Assembly (NCBI GenBank): GCA_024693285.1 | Contig: JAILLE010000044.1 | Coordinates: forward strand, 41,945-105,944 | Direction: 5' to 3' | Length of the DNA stretch: 64,000 nt | From: Bacteroidales bacterium | GTDB lineage: Bacteria > Bacteroidota > Bacteroidia > Bacteroidales > UBA932 | Shown here: in pieces, positions 19,278 to 27,465 of the stretch | Numbering within the stretch: the first letter of the stretch is position 1 | Layout: the number at the start of each line of letters is the position of its first letter | Position numbers and translations under genes: made by a program | The notes under the pieces: model-generated | The model's input: only the letters and a program-made list of their open reading frames with translations | What the model was told of the DNA's origin: nothing | The model's database searches: none

Positions 19278-20825
19278 ATGAAAAAGGCTATCCTAAAAGT
19301 GGCTGTGGCATTGTTTATAGCCGTATTGTGCTCAGCGACTGTCATCAATTGCGGACCTCAAGAGGAACCCAGCATACCAGTGACTGGGGTTTCAATCAGT
19401 AAAACCTCCCTCAACCTAACGGAGGAAGAGACTGAGACCCTGACCGCGACCGTTACTCCCGCGGATGCCACAAACAAAAATGTGTTCTGGAGATCCTCAA
19501 ACACAAGCGTCGCCACAATTGACGCGACTGGAAAAGTGACGGCGGTAGGTGCCGGCACCGCTAATATAACAGTGGCTGCCGCGGATGGAGGCAAAACCGC
19601 AAGCTGCTCAGTGACCGTCACAGCCAAACACAGGCCCTTGAGTAAAATTGAGATTTCTCCCGCGAAAACAGAAGTGACCTTTGGAACACCTTCGACACTC
19701 AAAATCACATACACTCCAGAAAACGCCACAAATAAGAAGGTGACGTGGAAGAGCTCGGACGAATCCATCGCCACAGTTTCAAGTGGCGGCGTGGTCGAGG
19801 GTTTTAAAGACGGAACCGTCACTATCACAGCGACTTCCGATGAAGGAAAGTTAAACGCTAAATGCGAAGTGACAATCACATCTCTTACCAAAGCTGGTTT
19901 ATATTATTTGCAGGGAAGGGATATCTACAAAGATGGTAAACTCTTTTTCACGAACTCCTATGTCAATCCCACCATCAACTTGGATGGGAATATCTATTAT
20001 TACTCCGATGGCAAAGTATTCGTGAACGGAGTAACCATGTACCAGTATTCTATTAATAGTGTGAACGGATATGAAACCGCGGCAGGCGGAGGTTATTATT
20101 TCATCGCGAACACAACTAACTCTAATTCGGATCTTTCGGTCTGGAAAATCAATCCGGTAAAGAAGACCGCGAAGCTGGTCAGCATCCACAAAGGTAAGTC
20201 TAAACACGAGGTATGGGTCGAAGATATGGCCGCGGATTCCAAAGGCAACCTTTACATAGCAGGTCATTTAACGAGGGAAGACGGAGTCCACATCGCCACC
20301 CTATGGAAATTGGATACCAGTGACAAAGTCACGGCTACTTCTTATTCTGACGGCACTGGAATCAAGGTCGGCCCGACTGTTGACGCGGTGGCGGTGAACA
20401 AGAATGATGACGTGTTCTGCCTTGTCTACGAAGGTGAATTCAGTTCCTCAGGCTATTATGTTGAAAACCTGTATAAAAACGGCAAGAAGCAATATGCTGT
20501 AACCAAGTCAGGTGACAGGTCTTACTCGGAAAGCTGTGATATCGCTGTCAACGGTAATGACGTGTATTCGGTTATTTGCGAATATGGCGGGAAGAGTAAT
20601 TCCTCATGCGTCAAAGTCTACAAGAACAAAAACAGGCTATACACTGTTCAACCAGATGAAAACACAAACGCCGGTGACATCGCGGTCACCTCTAAGGGGG
20701 ATATTTATTTCTCCGGGCATACGGGATCAGGTTCCAATATCAAAACATATATTTGGAAAAACGGGGAAATAGCTTTCACAAGCAATAGGATAATCCCGCC
20801 TCATTCCATGTTCATAAAAGAATAG
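19278..20825 (+). CDS. Paralogous Big2 lipoprotein with two Ig-like repeats
   Basis: The 515-residue product is clearly a duplicate of the preceding protein. It has the same lipobox (INCGPQEE), Big2 domains (about 35-117 and 118-205; one fewer than its neighbour) and the same propeller-like C-terminal part with DMAADSKGNLYIAGH and DIAVTSKGDIYFSGH. The gene starts 13 bases after its paralogue and is probably cotranscribed. Its 3' end overlaps the convergent glycosidase gene by 25 bases. Function unknown; inferred to be surface exposed. Confidence 0.78.
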   Translation: MKKAILKVAVALFIAVLCSATVINCGPQEEPSIPVTGVSISKTSLNLTEEETETLTATVTPADATNKNVFWRSSNTSVATIDATGKVTAVGAGTANITVAAADGGKTASCSVTVTAKHRPLSKIEISPAKTEVTFGTPSTLKITYTPENATNKKVTWKSSDESIATVSSGGVVEGFKDGTVTITATSDEGKLNAKCEVTITSLTKAGLYYLQGRDIYKDGKLFFTNSYVNPTINLDGNIYYYSDGKVFVNGVTMYQYSINSVNGYETAAGGGYYFIANTTNSNSDLSVWKINPVKKTAKLVSIHKGKSKHEVWVEDMAADSKGNLYIAGHLTREDGVHIATLWKLDTSDKVTATSYSDGTGIKVGPTVDAVAVNKNDDVFCLVYEGEFSSSGYYVENLYKNGKKQYAVTKSGDRSYSESCDIAVNGNDVYSVICEYGGKSNSSCVKVYKNKNRLYTVQPDENTNAGDIAVTSKGDIYFSGHTGSGSNIKTYIWKNGEIAFTSNRIIPPHSMFIKE

Positions 20826-23053
20826 ACTCCTCCCGGAACTGTCTCTAAATTAATATATTCCCCATTCCATGGGTTCAGTAACGCAAGAGGTCTCCCCTTC
20901 TCACTAACTATTGTCACATCTCCTACGACGCCATCCTTAATGGAGGCCGACACCAGGAAAGCTCCCTCGACACGGATCTGATGGAAGGACGCGTCGAGCG
21001 AACGAGGCCAGCCGGGGAACAGTCGTACTATTCCTTGATGCCCCATGCATAGCATCTCGTTGATAGTGTTGGGAACAGTGCTCCAGTTCTCGGTCCCATG
21101 GGGATTATCCTTCTGGAAACCGTTGTGATAGGTGTGTCGTGAATACTCCTTCAAGTGCATGAGGATGCTGTCGGCCGGATAACCTACCCTGACAGCCGCA
21201 GGGTAGAAGCTGTTTGTCCCGTTGAAATCCAACCACCTGCGCATCACATCAATCGTGTTCCAGGCCACCTGCCTGAGCTCCTGATCGCTCGCGAGGCCGA
21301 TCTGGCCCGCAGGGTAAACATGCTGAATACCGAGAGTGTTGTCAGGCCACCAGTCAGTGCCTCGCTCCGTGTAACGAAAAACCGTTTTCCCCTCCCGCTC
21401 CTGCAATGGATAATCCGATAGCCGGTCGCGCCGGTCTTTCCATTCCGCCCTGCGGTCAGTGTCCAGACCGAGAAACTCACTCATGTCGCAGGCTGTTTCC
21501 ATCACCATCCTGACCAGTCCGAGAGATGTGACCGGATTCATCGTTCCGACTGTCCCTTCATGTATGGCGTCGTTATAAATCACATAGCGGTCGCCTTCGA
21601 GAGTAAGGTAGTTCTCCCAGAATGTGGCCACTCCCTTTACAAAGGGATACACTTTTCTGGCAAACTCCTCATCATAAGTGTGATAGAACTGCATGGCAAG
21701 GTTCGCCACGGCATAGGCGGAGTTGCTTTTCTGACCCCAAAACATACCATATGCCTCGATGTTGCCGTTCTCCCGCCAATCCTTATGGTTCCGTTCCATG
21801 GCTTCTGTCCAGCGGGTGGTCTCGATTCCCAGAGGGCCGATTCCGACCGGGAGCATAATCCCTCCTTTGATTCCAGTCACCGTTTCGGAATAGTACTCCC
21901 CTCTCGGAATCGCCGCAAGCAGTGGCCCGTAATACGGGTCGGCCTGCTCGATGCGGTTAGCCGAGTAAAGGGCGTAATAAGGGGCCATGTGATTGTAGTT
22001 CAGATGGTAATCGGCCATCCAATAAGGTGGTTCCTGAGTAATCCAGGTGCCGAAAAGGGGCGGCGGGAAGTCAGGGTCACGGCTGCATGAGCCAATCCCG
22101 TAAAGCGACACATAGTACTGCCTTTCGATGTCCGGATCCGGAATACTCACATACGACTTCTCCCAGTATTCCTTCCACCACTGTTCATGCTCCTTTCTGA
22201 GCCGCTTCAACCGCTGGAGGCAAGACAGCCCTCGGCGAGCATTTACCCGGATAGGGCGCGAAGCGCAGCGAGACGAGGGCTGTGCTTGCCTCCAGCTGCT
22301 AATACTGCCAAGACAATCAATAGCGGTCTGGAGGCAGTCGGCGGACTTGAAGTTGCTGGAGAAGGCGCAGACGATGGTAAGCTGCTTGCCGGGATTCAAG
22401 GTAAAAGAGCCATCCTCAGCAGTCTCCGCTAGCATCGCGGCAGCGGCCTTGGTCGGGATTTCGACAGTGGAGTCATCAAAGGCTCTTGTGATATACCTTA
22501 TTCCGCCAGAAGTGGTTCCGCTTTCCCTTATGCCCGGGAAAGGAGCTTCAGAATCAGCGGGTTCCAAAGCAACCGACCCTTCGACTGGTTCCTTGCCTTC
22601 CGTACTCAAGCTGATCACCAACAAATCCTCGGTGGCAGCCATGTAGGCCTTCATAATGACCGCTTGTTCTCCTTTCACGAAACGTCCGACAGTTGTGGCA
22701 TCATAAAGACTCTGACTGACTTCGTATGTGGCTCCTTCAAGGGCGGGAATAGATATCCCTACACGGGCAAGCACTACGGGATATGTCTCGTCATGAGCTG
22801 ACTTCAACCTCCAGAAATCATTTCGGGCGATATAGAAAACCAATGCCTCAGGCGGTCCGGACAGGGCAGCGCCTGTCTGGCCGTTCCCCAGTAAAGGGGC
22901 ATCGACGGAATATGGCGCCGGAATCCTGGACGGCGGTTCCTTGAAACGGACACTCTGCCGGGACAGAATGGCCTCGACCTCGTCCGGTGCCTTCGTTGAG
23001 CAAGAAAAGGCTAGCAGCAGTGCTGCTAGCCAATATATTAAGGATCCTTTCAA
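20801..23053 (-). CDS. (alpha/alpha)6-barrel glycoside hydrolase, GH95-like, with TTG start
   Basis: The 750-residue protein has a lipobox (LAFSCST, Cys18), an N-terminal beta domain beginning YSVDAPLLGNGQTGAALSG, which resembles the start of GH95 and GH65-type enzymes, and a helical barrel with WMADYHLNYNHMAPYYAL near residue 345. Family assignment is tentative; a fucosidase or galactosidase of GH95 or a related family is plausible. No ATG is available near the signal peptide and an in-frame stop lies four codons upstream, so the start is TTG. It follows mdh by 9 bases. Residues about 253-281, rich in Arg, Ser and Gln, are encoded by an inverted-repeat element and look like an insertion. Confidence 0.72.
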   Translation of the reverse strand: MKGSLIYWLAALLLAFSCSTKAPDEVEAILSRQSVRFKEPPSRIPAPYSVDAPLLGNGQTGAALSGPPEALVFYIARNDFWRLKSAHDETYPVVLARVGISIPALEGATYEVSQSLYDATTVGRFVKGEQAVIMKAYMAATEDLLVISLSTEGKEPVEGSVALEPADSEAPFPGIRESGTTSGGIRYITRAFDDSTVEIPTKAAAAMLAETAEDGSFTLNPGKQLTIVCAFSSNFKSADCLQTAIDCLGSISSWRQAQPSSRCASRPIRVNARRGLSCLQRLKRLRKEHEQWWKEYWEKSYVSIPDPDIERQYYVSLYGIGSCSRDPDFPPPLFGTWITQEPPYWMADYHLNYNHMAPYYALYSANRIEQADPYYGPLLAAIPRGEYYSETVTGIKGGIMLPVGIGPLGIETTRWTEAMERNHKDWRENGNIEAYGMFWGQKSNSAYAVANLAMQFYHTYDEEFARKVYPFVKGVATFWENYLTLEGDRYVIYNDAIHEGTVGTMNPVTSLGLVRMVMETACDMSEFLGLDTDRRAEWKDRRDRLSDYPLQEREGKTVFRYTERGTDWWPDNTLGIQHVYPAGQIGLASDQELRQVAWNTIDVMRRWLDFNGTNSFYPAAVRVGYPADSILMHLKEYSRHTYHNGFQKDNPHGTENWSTVPNTINEMLCMGHQGIVRLFPGWPRSLDASFHQIRVEGAFLVSASIKDGVVGDVTIVSEKGRPLALLNPWNGEYINLETVPGGVYSFMNME
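22213..22296. repeat. Inverted-repeat element inside the GH95-like gene
   Basis: The 22-base arm at 22213-22234 is complementary to 22274-22296 apart from one extra base, enclosing a 39-base loop that contains GCGAAGCGCAGCGAG. The frame is kept through the element. Confidence 0.82.
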
Positions 23054-23062
23054 AGTGAGAAA

Positions 23063-24049
23063 CTACAGGTTGGGGTTCTCCGTGCCCCAGTCGGCGATCT
23101 CAGGGACGATACCCAGGGAAATGATCTCGTCACGCATCTTGCAGAGGTGCTCGTAAGAAGCGTCGAGAGCGGCCATCTCCTCAGCTGTGCCCTCAGGATT
23201 GGTGAAGTGGCAGCCAGTGGCGTCGATGACGGTCGGCATGGCCATCATGACATTCTGGTACTTCTCATTGTTCACATAAGTTCCGGCCGGCCAGGTGTAA
23301 GGCTCTCCGCCCATAGCGGCCTCAATCATCTTGACAGCGCAGTAAGCGGGGCTCTGGAATGAGCTGCGGCCGCGGAGCTTGATAATGTTGCTTCCACCCT
23401 GGATCGTGTTGTGCTTGATCTCAGCGAAACGTTCCTCGGAAAGACCCATCTCGGCAAGGGGCTTGCCGTCGATCTTGACCTGGGAAGCGAACACTGCCAT
23501 GGCCTCTCCGTGACCACCATAAGTGTGGGCACCGGTTACCTTGCACTGCTGGACACCGAACTCCTTGGCAAGAGCCTCCTGCAGACGGGTGCTGTCGAGG
23601 GCGGCGAGGGAGGTGAGCTTCTCAGGCTTCAATCCGGAACGGATAAGAGCGGTGAGGGCGGTGACATCAGCCGGGTTGAAGATGACCACGACGAACTTCA
23701 CGTCAGGGCAATACTTCTCGATGTTCTCTCCGAACTCAGCGGCGATCTTGCAGTTGCCCTTGAGAAGATCCTCACGGGTCATGCCCTCCTTACGGGGAGC
23801 TCCACCAGAGGAAATGATGTACTTGGCATCCTTGAAGGCGACAGCGGGATCAATGGTGGCGGTGATGTTCACACCAGGGAAAGCGCAATGATCCATCTCA
23901 GCGAGGACTCCGAGGAGACCGGGCTCAAAGATGTCGTAAAGGCAGATGTTAGGGGTAAGCTTAAGCATGGCGGCGGTCTGGGCCATGTTCGATCCGATCA
24001 TTCCGGCGGCGCCGACGATGACCAGTTTGTCATTTGTCAAAAAAGCCAT
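23063..24049 (-). CDS. mdh: Malate dehydrogenase
   Basis: The 328-residue protein has an N-terminal Rossmann fold with VGAAGMIGS (residues 12-20) and the lactate/malate dehydrogenase motifs: VFNPADV-like IFNPADVTALTA for substrate/cofactor contact, ALDSTRLQEALA with substrate-binding Arg, and GAHTYGGHGEAM carrying the catalytic His. It reversibly oxidises malate to oxaloacetate with NAD in the cytoplasm and serves the reductive branch to succinate in these fermenters. A consensus -7 box lies upstream, divergent from the cytolysin gene. It is followed after 9 bases by a secreted glycosidase gene, an unusual partner. Confidence 0.93.
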   Translation of the reverse strand: MAFLTNDKLVIVGAAGMIGSNMAQTAAMLKLTPNICLYDIFEPGLLGVLAEMDHCAFPGVNITATIDPAVAFKDAKYIISSGGAPRKEGMTREDLLKGNCKIAAEFGENIEKYCPDVKFVVVIFNPADVTALTALIRSGLKPEKLTSLAALDSTRLQEALAKEFGVQQCKVTGAHTYGGHGEAMAVFASQVKIDGKPLAEMGLSEERFAEIKHNTIQGGSNIIKLRGRSSFQSPAYCAVKMIEAAMGGEPYTWPAGTYVNNEKYQNVMMAMPTVIDATGCHFTNPEGTAEEMAALDASYEHLCKMRDEIISLGIVPEIADWGTENPNL

Positions 24050-24090
24050 TTCTATAAAATGTTTTATAAATATTTCCTATATTGGGCACA

Positions 24091-24098
24091 CAAAGATA
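24091..24098 (-). promoter_or_regulatory. -7 promoter box of mdh
   Basis: The minus strand reads TATCTTTG, an exact TAnnTTTG match 41 bases upstream of the ATG. Confidence 0.55.
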
Positions 24099-24162
24099 GC
24101 AATTTCCCCCAAATTAAGTGAGAATGAGTAAAAATACTCTATTTATTATTGGAAATAATACA

Positions 24163-24170
24163 TATCTTTA
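24163..24170 (+). promoter_or_regulatory. Probable -7 box of the cytolysin-like gene
   Basis: TATCTTTA differs from the consensus only in its last base and lies 46 bases before the ATG. The surrounding 160-base divergent region is strongly A+T-rich. Confidence 0.42.
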
Positions 24171-24216
24171 CGACAGTAAAACTAGAAAAAACTATAAACC
24201 CTAAAATTCAATCGTT

Positions 24217-25965
24217 ATGAAACACAAGCTTTTACTCATCATCATGGCGGCGCTTGCCCTATCATCTGGAGCGGCAGCCCAAACGACAAGGAACAGGAAT
24301 GTATCTAGGGAGGCTGTAAGGAAAGCCATGCAAGCTTCCCGCGAGAACAAAAAAATGGAAGAGGCTCAGAAAGAGGCGGTAAAGACTGTGGATGAAGGAA
24401 GTGGCTGGGGAAACCAAGAAAAGCTTAAAGCTGTTTCCGCAGCCATAAAAAAGAGGCAGGAGGAAGAGGCGGCTGCTCAGAAGGCGGCTGAGGAGAAAAA
24501 AGCTGCTGATGATAAGGCCCGTAGGGATGCGATTAATCAGTATTTCACCGACAACGCAAGCAAAGACAACGCCAAGGCTCTGACCATCAATGTCACAAAT
24601 GAGTCACTCCCTCCTTATATCCAAGTGGGCACAAAAGCTTTGGAGCTAGTTACTGAAACCGTGAAGGTTAACGATCAAAGCGACCAGATTTTCGCGGCCA
24701 ATTATGAGAATATTTATCCTGGAGCTATCGTTTTCGCCGACGCCAATCTTGCCAACGGGGACCCTACCCTCGCCTTCGATGGAGGAACTGTTGACTTGAG
24801 GGTTAATTTCAATACCGGCAACAAATCACGCACGAATGTCAAGAACACCGCGGCTTCTGTCTATGACGAAATCGGAACGATTCTTAACGACGCGAAATAC
24901 TCTCCTTCACCGACCGCTCAATATAAGAGTTACTACTCTTCCAGTTTGAGCGAGATGGCGGTCGGGATGAAGGCCAATGCCAATTTCCTCAAAGTCAATG
25001 CGAAGGTGGACATAAGCACATCCAAGAGCGAGACTCATGTATATGAGACTCAAGACTTCACGCAGGAGTACTACACAGTGTCCATAACCCAGCATCCTAA
25101 TGACCAGTCCTTGTATTTCGACAGCAGTGTCACCAAGACTCAGATTGATAACAAAATCCGGAATCACGGTGGCGCCCCACTGGCCGTGATAACCTCCGTG
25201 ACTTACGGACGTCGCGCATACAAGTTCTACGACTACAGAACCAAAGACTTCAAGTTCAAGGGAAACGAAGAAGTCTCAGCCTATGGGCAGAATCTCTCGT
25301 CCAACCAGGATATCGCGGAGAAGAGTGAGACTAAGAGTGTATGGATATACGTTAGTGGAGGTAATGTCGAATCAACAGGGTCTATCCTGAATGGTGACAT
25401 CCCCATCAATACTGCGATCGCCAACAACATGAAGTACGATAATGTAAGGAACTGGGGAGTTCCTCTATATTACACCGTGCGTTTCATAGCAACTGGAAGG
25501 ACCGCTACTGTTTCCACCACCGGATCTTACAAGAAAGTATCCTACCAAGAGTTGCCGGGATCCGTCAACTATACCTTCCGAAATAATTGCACCCATGTCG
25601 CTGGAGCCGGTCTGAAGATGAGGCTGGACTATAAGGTTGTCAAGTTCATCAATGGTGAGAAAGTCGAGGTCGGAAGAGATAGGGATGCCGAGTCCGGATA
25701 CACAAGATATACTGAACACAATATCGGATTCGGCAGCACTAAAACAGGTTTGCTGGATCTGGGACCGGGAGAATTCATCGATGGCCCGCTTCGTCTGCAA
25801 ATCAGATGCAAGACAACTTCAGAAGGCAAATGGCATAATGACGTTGTTTGCAAGGTCCTTCCCACCGATGGAGACATAGACGTAAACGTCCATGGCGCTA
25901 TTCGCCCTGGAGGAACAGCCGCATATATCTATAGCAGTTCCAAGACAAAAGCCCTGAAGCAATGA
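24217..25965 (+). CDS. Cholesterol-dependent-cytolysin-like pore-forming protein
   Basis: The 582-residue protein has a signal peptide (about 1-21), a charged, Ala/Lys/Glu-rich coiled-coil extension (about 25-108), and then a full-length thiol-activated-cytolysin fold. Diagnostic segments are NIYPGAIVFADANLANGDPT (165-184), TVSITQHPNDQSLYFD, VTYGRRAYKF (328-337), the paired glycines of YVSGGNVE (378-385) and a domain-4-like end. The undecapeptide position reads RCKTTSEGKWHN (530-541) instead of ECTGLAWEWWR, and the loop that holds the Thr-Leu cholesterol pair reads HGAIRP. A secreted pore-former with a receptor other than cholesterol is inferred. The gene stands alone, with its own promoter and terminator. 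Confidence 0.85.
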   Translation: MKHKLLLIIMAALALSSGAAAQTTRNRNVSREAVRKAMQASRENKKMEEAQKEAVKTVDEGSGWGNQEKLKAVSAAIKKRQEEEAAAQKAAEEKKAADDKARRDAINQYFTDNASKDNAKALTINVTNESLPPYIQVGTKALELVTETVKVNDQSDQIFAANYENIYPGAIVFADANLANGDPTLAFDGGTVDLRVNFNTGNKSRTNVKNTAASVYDEIGTILNDAKYSPSPTAQYKSYYSSSLSEMAVGMKANANFLKVNAKVDISTSKSETHVYETQDFTQEYYTVSITQHPNDQSLYFDSSVTKTQIDNKIRNHGGAPLAVITSVTYGRRAYKFYDYRTKDFKFKGNEEVSAYGQNLSSNQDIAEKSETKSVWIYVSGGNVESTGSILNGDIPINTAIANNMKYDNVRNWGVPLYYTVRFIATGRTATVSTTGSYKKVSYQELPGSVNYTFRNNCTHVAGAGLKMRLDYKVVKFINGEKVEVGRDRDAESGYTRYTEHNIGFGSTKTGLLDLGPGEFIDGPLRLQIRCKTTSEGKWHNDVVCKVLPTDGDIDVNVHGAIRPGGTAAYIYSSSKTKALKQ

Positions 25966-25988
25966 CGACATATCTCTGATATTAATTA

Positions 25989-26026
25989 GGCCGGATTCTT
26001 GTCAAGGAATCCGGCCTTGTATTTTT
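25989..26026 (+). terminator. Rho-independent terminator of the cytolysin-like gene
   Basis: A perfect ten-base stem (GGCCGGATTC and its complement) with an eight-base loop is followed by TTGTATTTTT. Confidence 0.88.
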
Positions 26027-26068
26027 AATATCTTTCGGGGCTTTTTTCTTTGTATTTCAAAAAATCAT

Positions 26069-26076
26069 TATATTTG
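26069..26076 (+). promoter_or_regulatory. -7 promoter box upstream of the PPTase leader
   Basis: TATATTTG is an exact match. It would give an unusually long leader of about 150 bases before the phosphopantetheinyl transferase ATG, enclosing a small ORF. Confidence 0.5.
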
Positions 26077-26105
26077 TGGTGATATATTAGCGACAACATT
26101 TATTT

Positions 26106-26231
26106 ATGGAGCCTCCCAGTTGTATTCTGACTGACACATCCAAGGCGGATCCCCGATCCGACGACCCGTTGTCGTACCCCTTCTTGAATATTAACAAATC
26201 ACTCGCCGGACAGTTCCGGGGAGCATTTTAA
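26106..26231 (+). CDS. Possible 41-residue leader ORF
   Basis: An ATG-started frame of 41 codons (MEPPSCILTDTSKADPR at its start) ends two bases before the ATG of the phosphopantetheinyl transferase gene. It contains a perfect hairpin, CGGATC-CCC-GATCCG, at 26146-26160. I recognise no family. It may be a translated leader that couples to the next gene, or merely an untranslated leader that happens to be open. Confidence 0.3.
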   Translation: MEPPSCILTDTSKADPRSDDPLSYPFLNINKSLAGQFRGAF

Positions 26232-26233
26232 CT

Positions 26234-26872
26234 ATGGCACTATATCTAAAGAAAGAATTGGAAGACAGCCGGTCGCTCATTGGCGTCTGGCAGATAACCG
26301 AGACTGAAGAGGAACTTCGGGAGCTCGCCTCCGTCCCGAGTGACGAAATGGAGGAGATCTCATTCATAGGCAGCGAGTCCATGCGTAAGCAGAGGCTGGC
26401 TGTCAGGGCCCTTCTTTGTGAGCTCTTCGGAGAGAAGGTTTACCTCAGCCACCACGACAATGGCAAGCCCTACCTCGAGAACAGCGTCACGAATATCAGT
26501 ATCACCCACACCGCCAAGTATGTGGCGGTCATCCTCAATGACAATGAGGACGTCGGGATCGACATAGAGTCCCTCGCCAGGGATTTCTCCGTTGTGGAGC
26601 GCAAGGCTCTCTCAGAGGAAGAGATCGATGACCTTGACGATGACAAACGCAACGAGCAGCTGGCTATCTACTGGTGCGCCAAGGAGGCCATCTACAAACT
26701 GGTCTCAGCGTATCCTGTCGACTTCGCCGAGCAGATCGAGGTCGAGCGCTTCCGCCCCCGCGGCGAAGGTGAGCTGGATGCCACCTTCATCCACAAGGAC
26801 GGCTACGAGGAGGACTTTGAGCTTGAATACATCACCTTCGACAACCATGTGCTCGTCTGGGTGGTAGGATAA
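26234..26872 (+). CDS. 4'-phosphopantetheinyl transferase superfamily protein
   Basis: The 212-residue protein carries the Sfp/AcpS signature motifs: NISITHT (88-93), VGIDIE (107-112) for Mg binding, and WCAKEAIYKL (147-156), where Lys and Glu are catalytic. Such enzymes move the phosphopantetheine arm of coenzyme A onto a Ser of acyl or peptidyl carrier proteins in the cytoplasm. The size fits the Sfp-like class, but the acceptor is not identified because no carrier protein or synthase gene is nearby. It lies 32 bases before lemA, perhaps in the same transcript. Confidence 0.9.
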   Translation: MALYLKKELEDSRSLIGVWQITETEEELRELASVPSDEMEEISFIGSESMRKQRLAVRALLCELFGEKVYLSHHDNGKPYLENSVTNISITHTAKYVAVILNDNEDVGIDIESLARDFSVVERKALSEEEIDDLDDDKRNEQLAIYWCAKEAIYKLVSAYPVDFAEQIEVERFRPRGEGELDATFIHKDGYEEDFELEYITFDNHVLVWVVG

Positions 26873-26904
26873 CGGAAATAACTAACCAACAAACCTTTAA
26901 CAAA

Positions 26905-27459
26905 ATGGTAACAATCATTATTATCGCACTGCTGGTCATCATCGGTCTTTATATCATCAGGACTCAGAGGGCTTTCGTCACACTCGAGGAGAAGATGAAG
27001 AACGCCTTCGGACAGATCAACGTTCAGCTCAAGTCCAGATGGGACGCTGTGTCCAACCTCGTTGAGATGACTAAGCAATATGCCGCCCACGAGCATGACA
27101 CCCTCACCGATGTCATCGCTTCCCGCAGAGCGACAAATGTCGCTCCCGGACAGGTAGCCGAGCAGGAGAACGCCATCATGGATGTCCTGACCCGTCTCTC
27201 CGCTGTGGCAGAGGCTTATCCTGACCTCAAGGCGAACCAGATGTTCAACGACACTATGGCAAGCATTCGCCAGTATGAGGAGAACGTCCGTCTTTCCAGG
27301 ATGGTTTACAACGACTCTGTCACGAAACTGAACATGATGGTCCGCCAGTTCCCTTCAAATCTGGTCGCCTCGATGTTCGGCTTCACCACCCACGATCTTC
27401 TTCCCGAAGACGCTGCGAAGGCGGAGGCTCCTTCAGTCGCGGACATATTCAACAAGTAA
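26905..27459 (+). CDS. lemA: LemA family protein
   Basis: The 184-residue protein has one N-terminal membrane helix (about 2-20), then a long four-helix body with NAFGQINVQLKSRWDAV and the later NDTMASIRQYEENVRLSRM and FPSNLVASMFGF motifs that define LemA. The Bacteroidota protein usually sits in the inner membrane with the helical body in the cytoplasm or periplasm; its function is not established. The following DUF2207 gene, six bases downstream, is its common partner. Confidence 0.93.
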   Translation: MVTIIIIALLVIIGLYIIRTQRAFVTLEEKMKNAFGQINVQLKSRWDAVSNLVEMTKQYAAHEHDTLTDVIASRRATNVAPGQVAEQENAIMDVLTRLSAVAEAYPDLKANQMFNDTMASIRQYEENVRLSRMVYNDSVTKLNMMVRQFPSNLVASMFGFTTHDLLPEDAAKAEAPSVADIFNK

Positions 27460-27465
27460 ACGGCT

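Noticed and set aside
17396..20825. Phage tail or adhesin cluster
   Set aside because: Big2 domains occur in phage proteins, but both products have lipoprotein signals and no phage genes are nearby.
22213..22296. Transposon insertion with a transposase
   Set aside because: The element is under 100 bases, holds no coding capacity of its own, and keeps the host gene frame.
24217..25965. Secreted protein of unknown type or TonB-linked coiled-coil protein
   Set aside because: The succession of cytolysin motifs across 400 residues is too consistent to be chance, although domain 4 has diverged.
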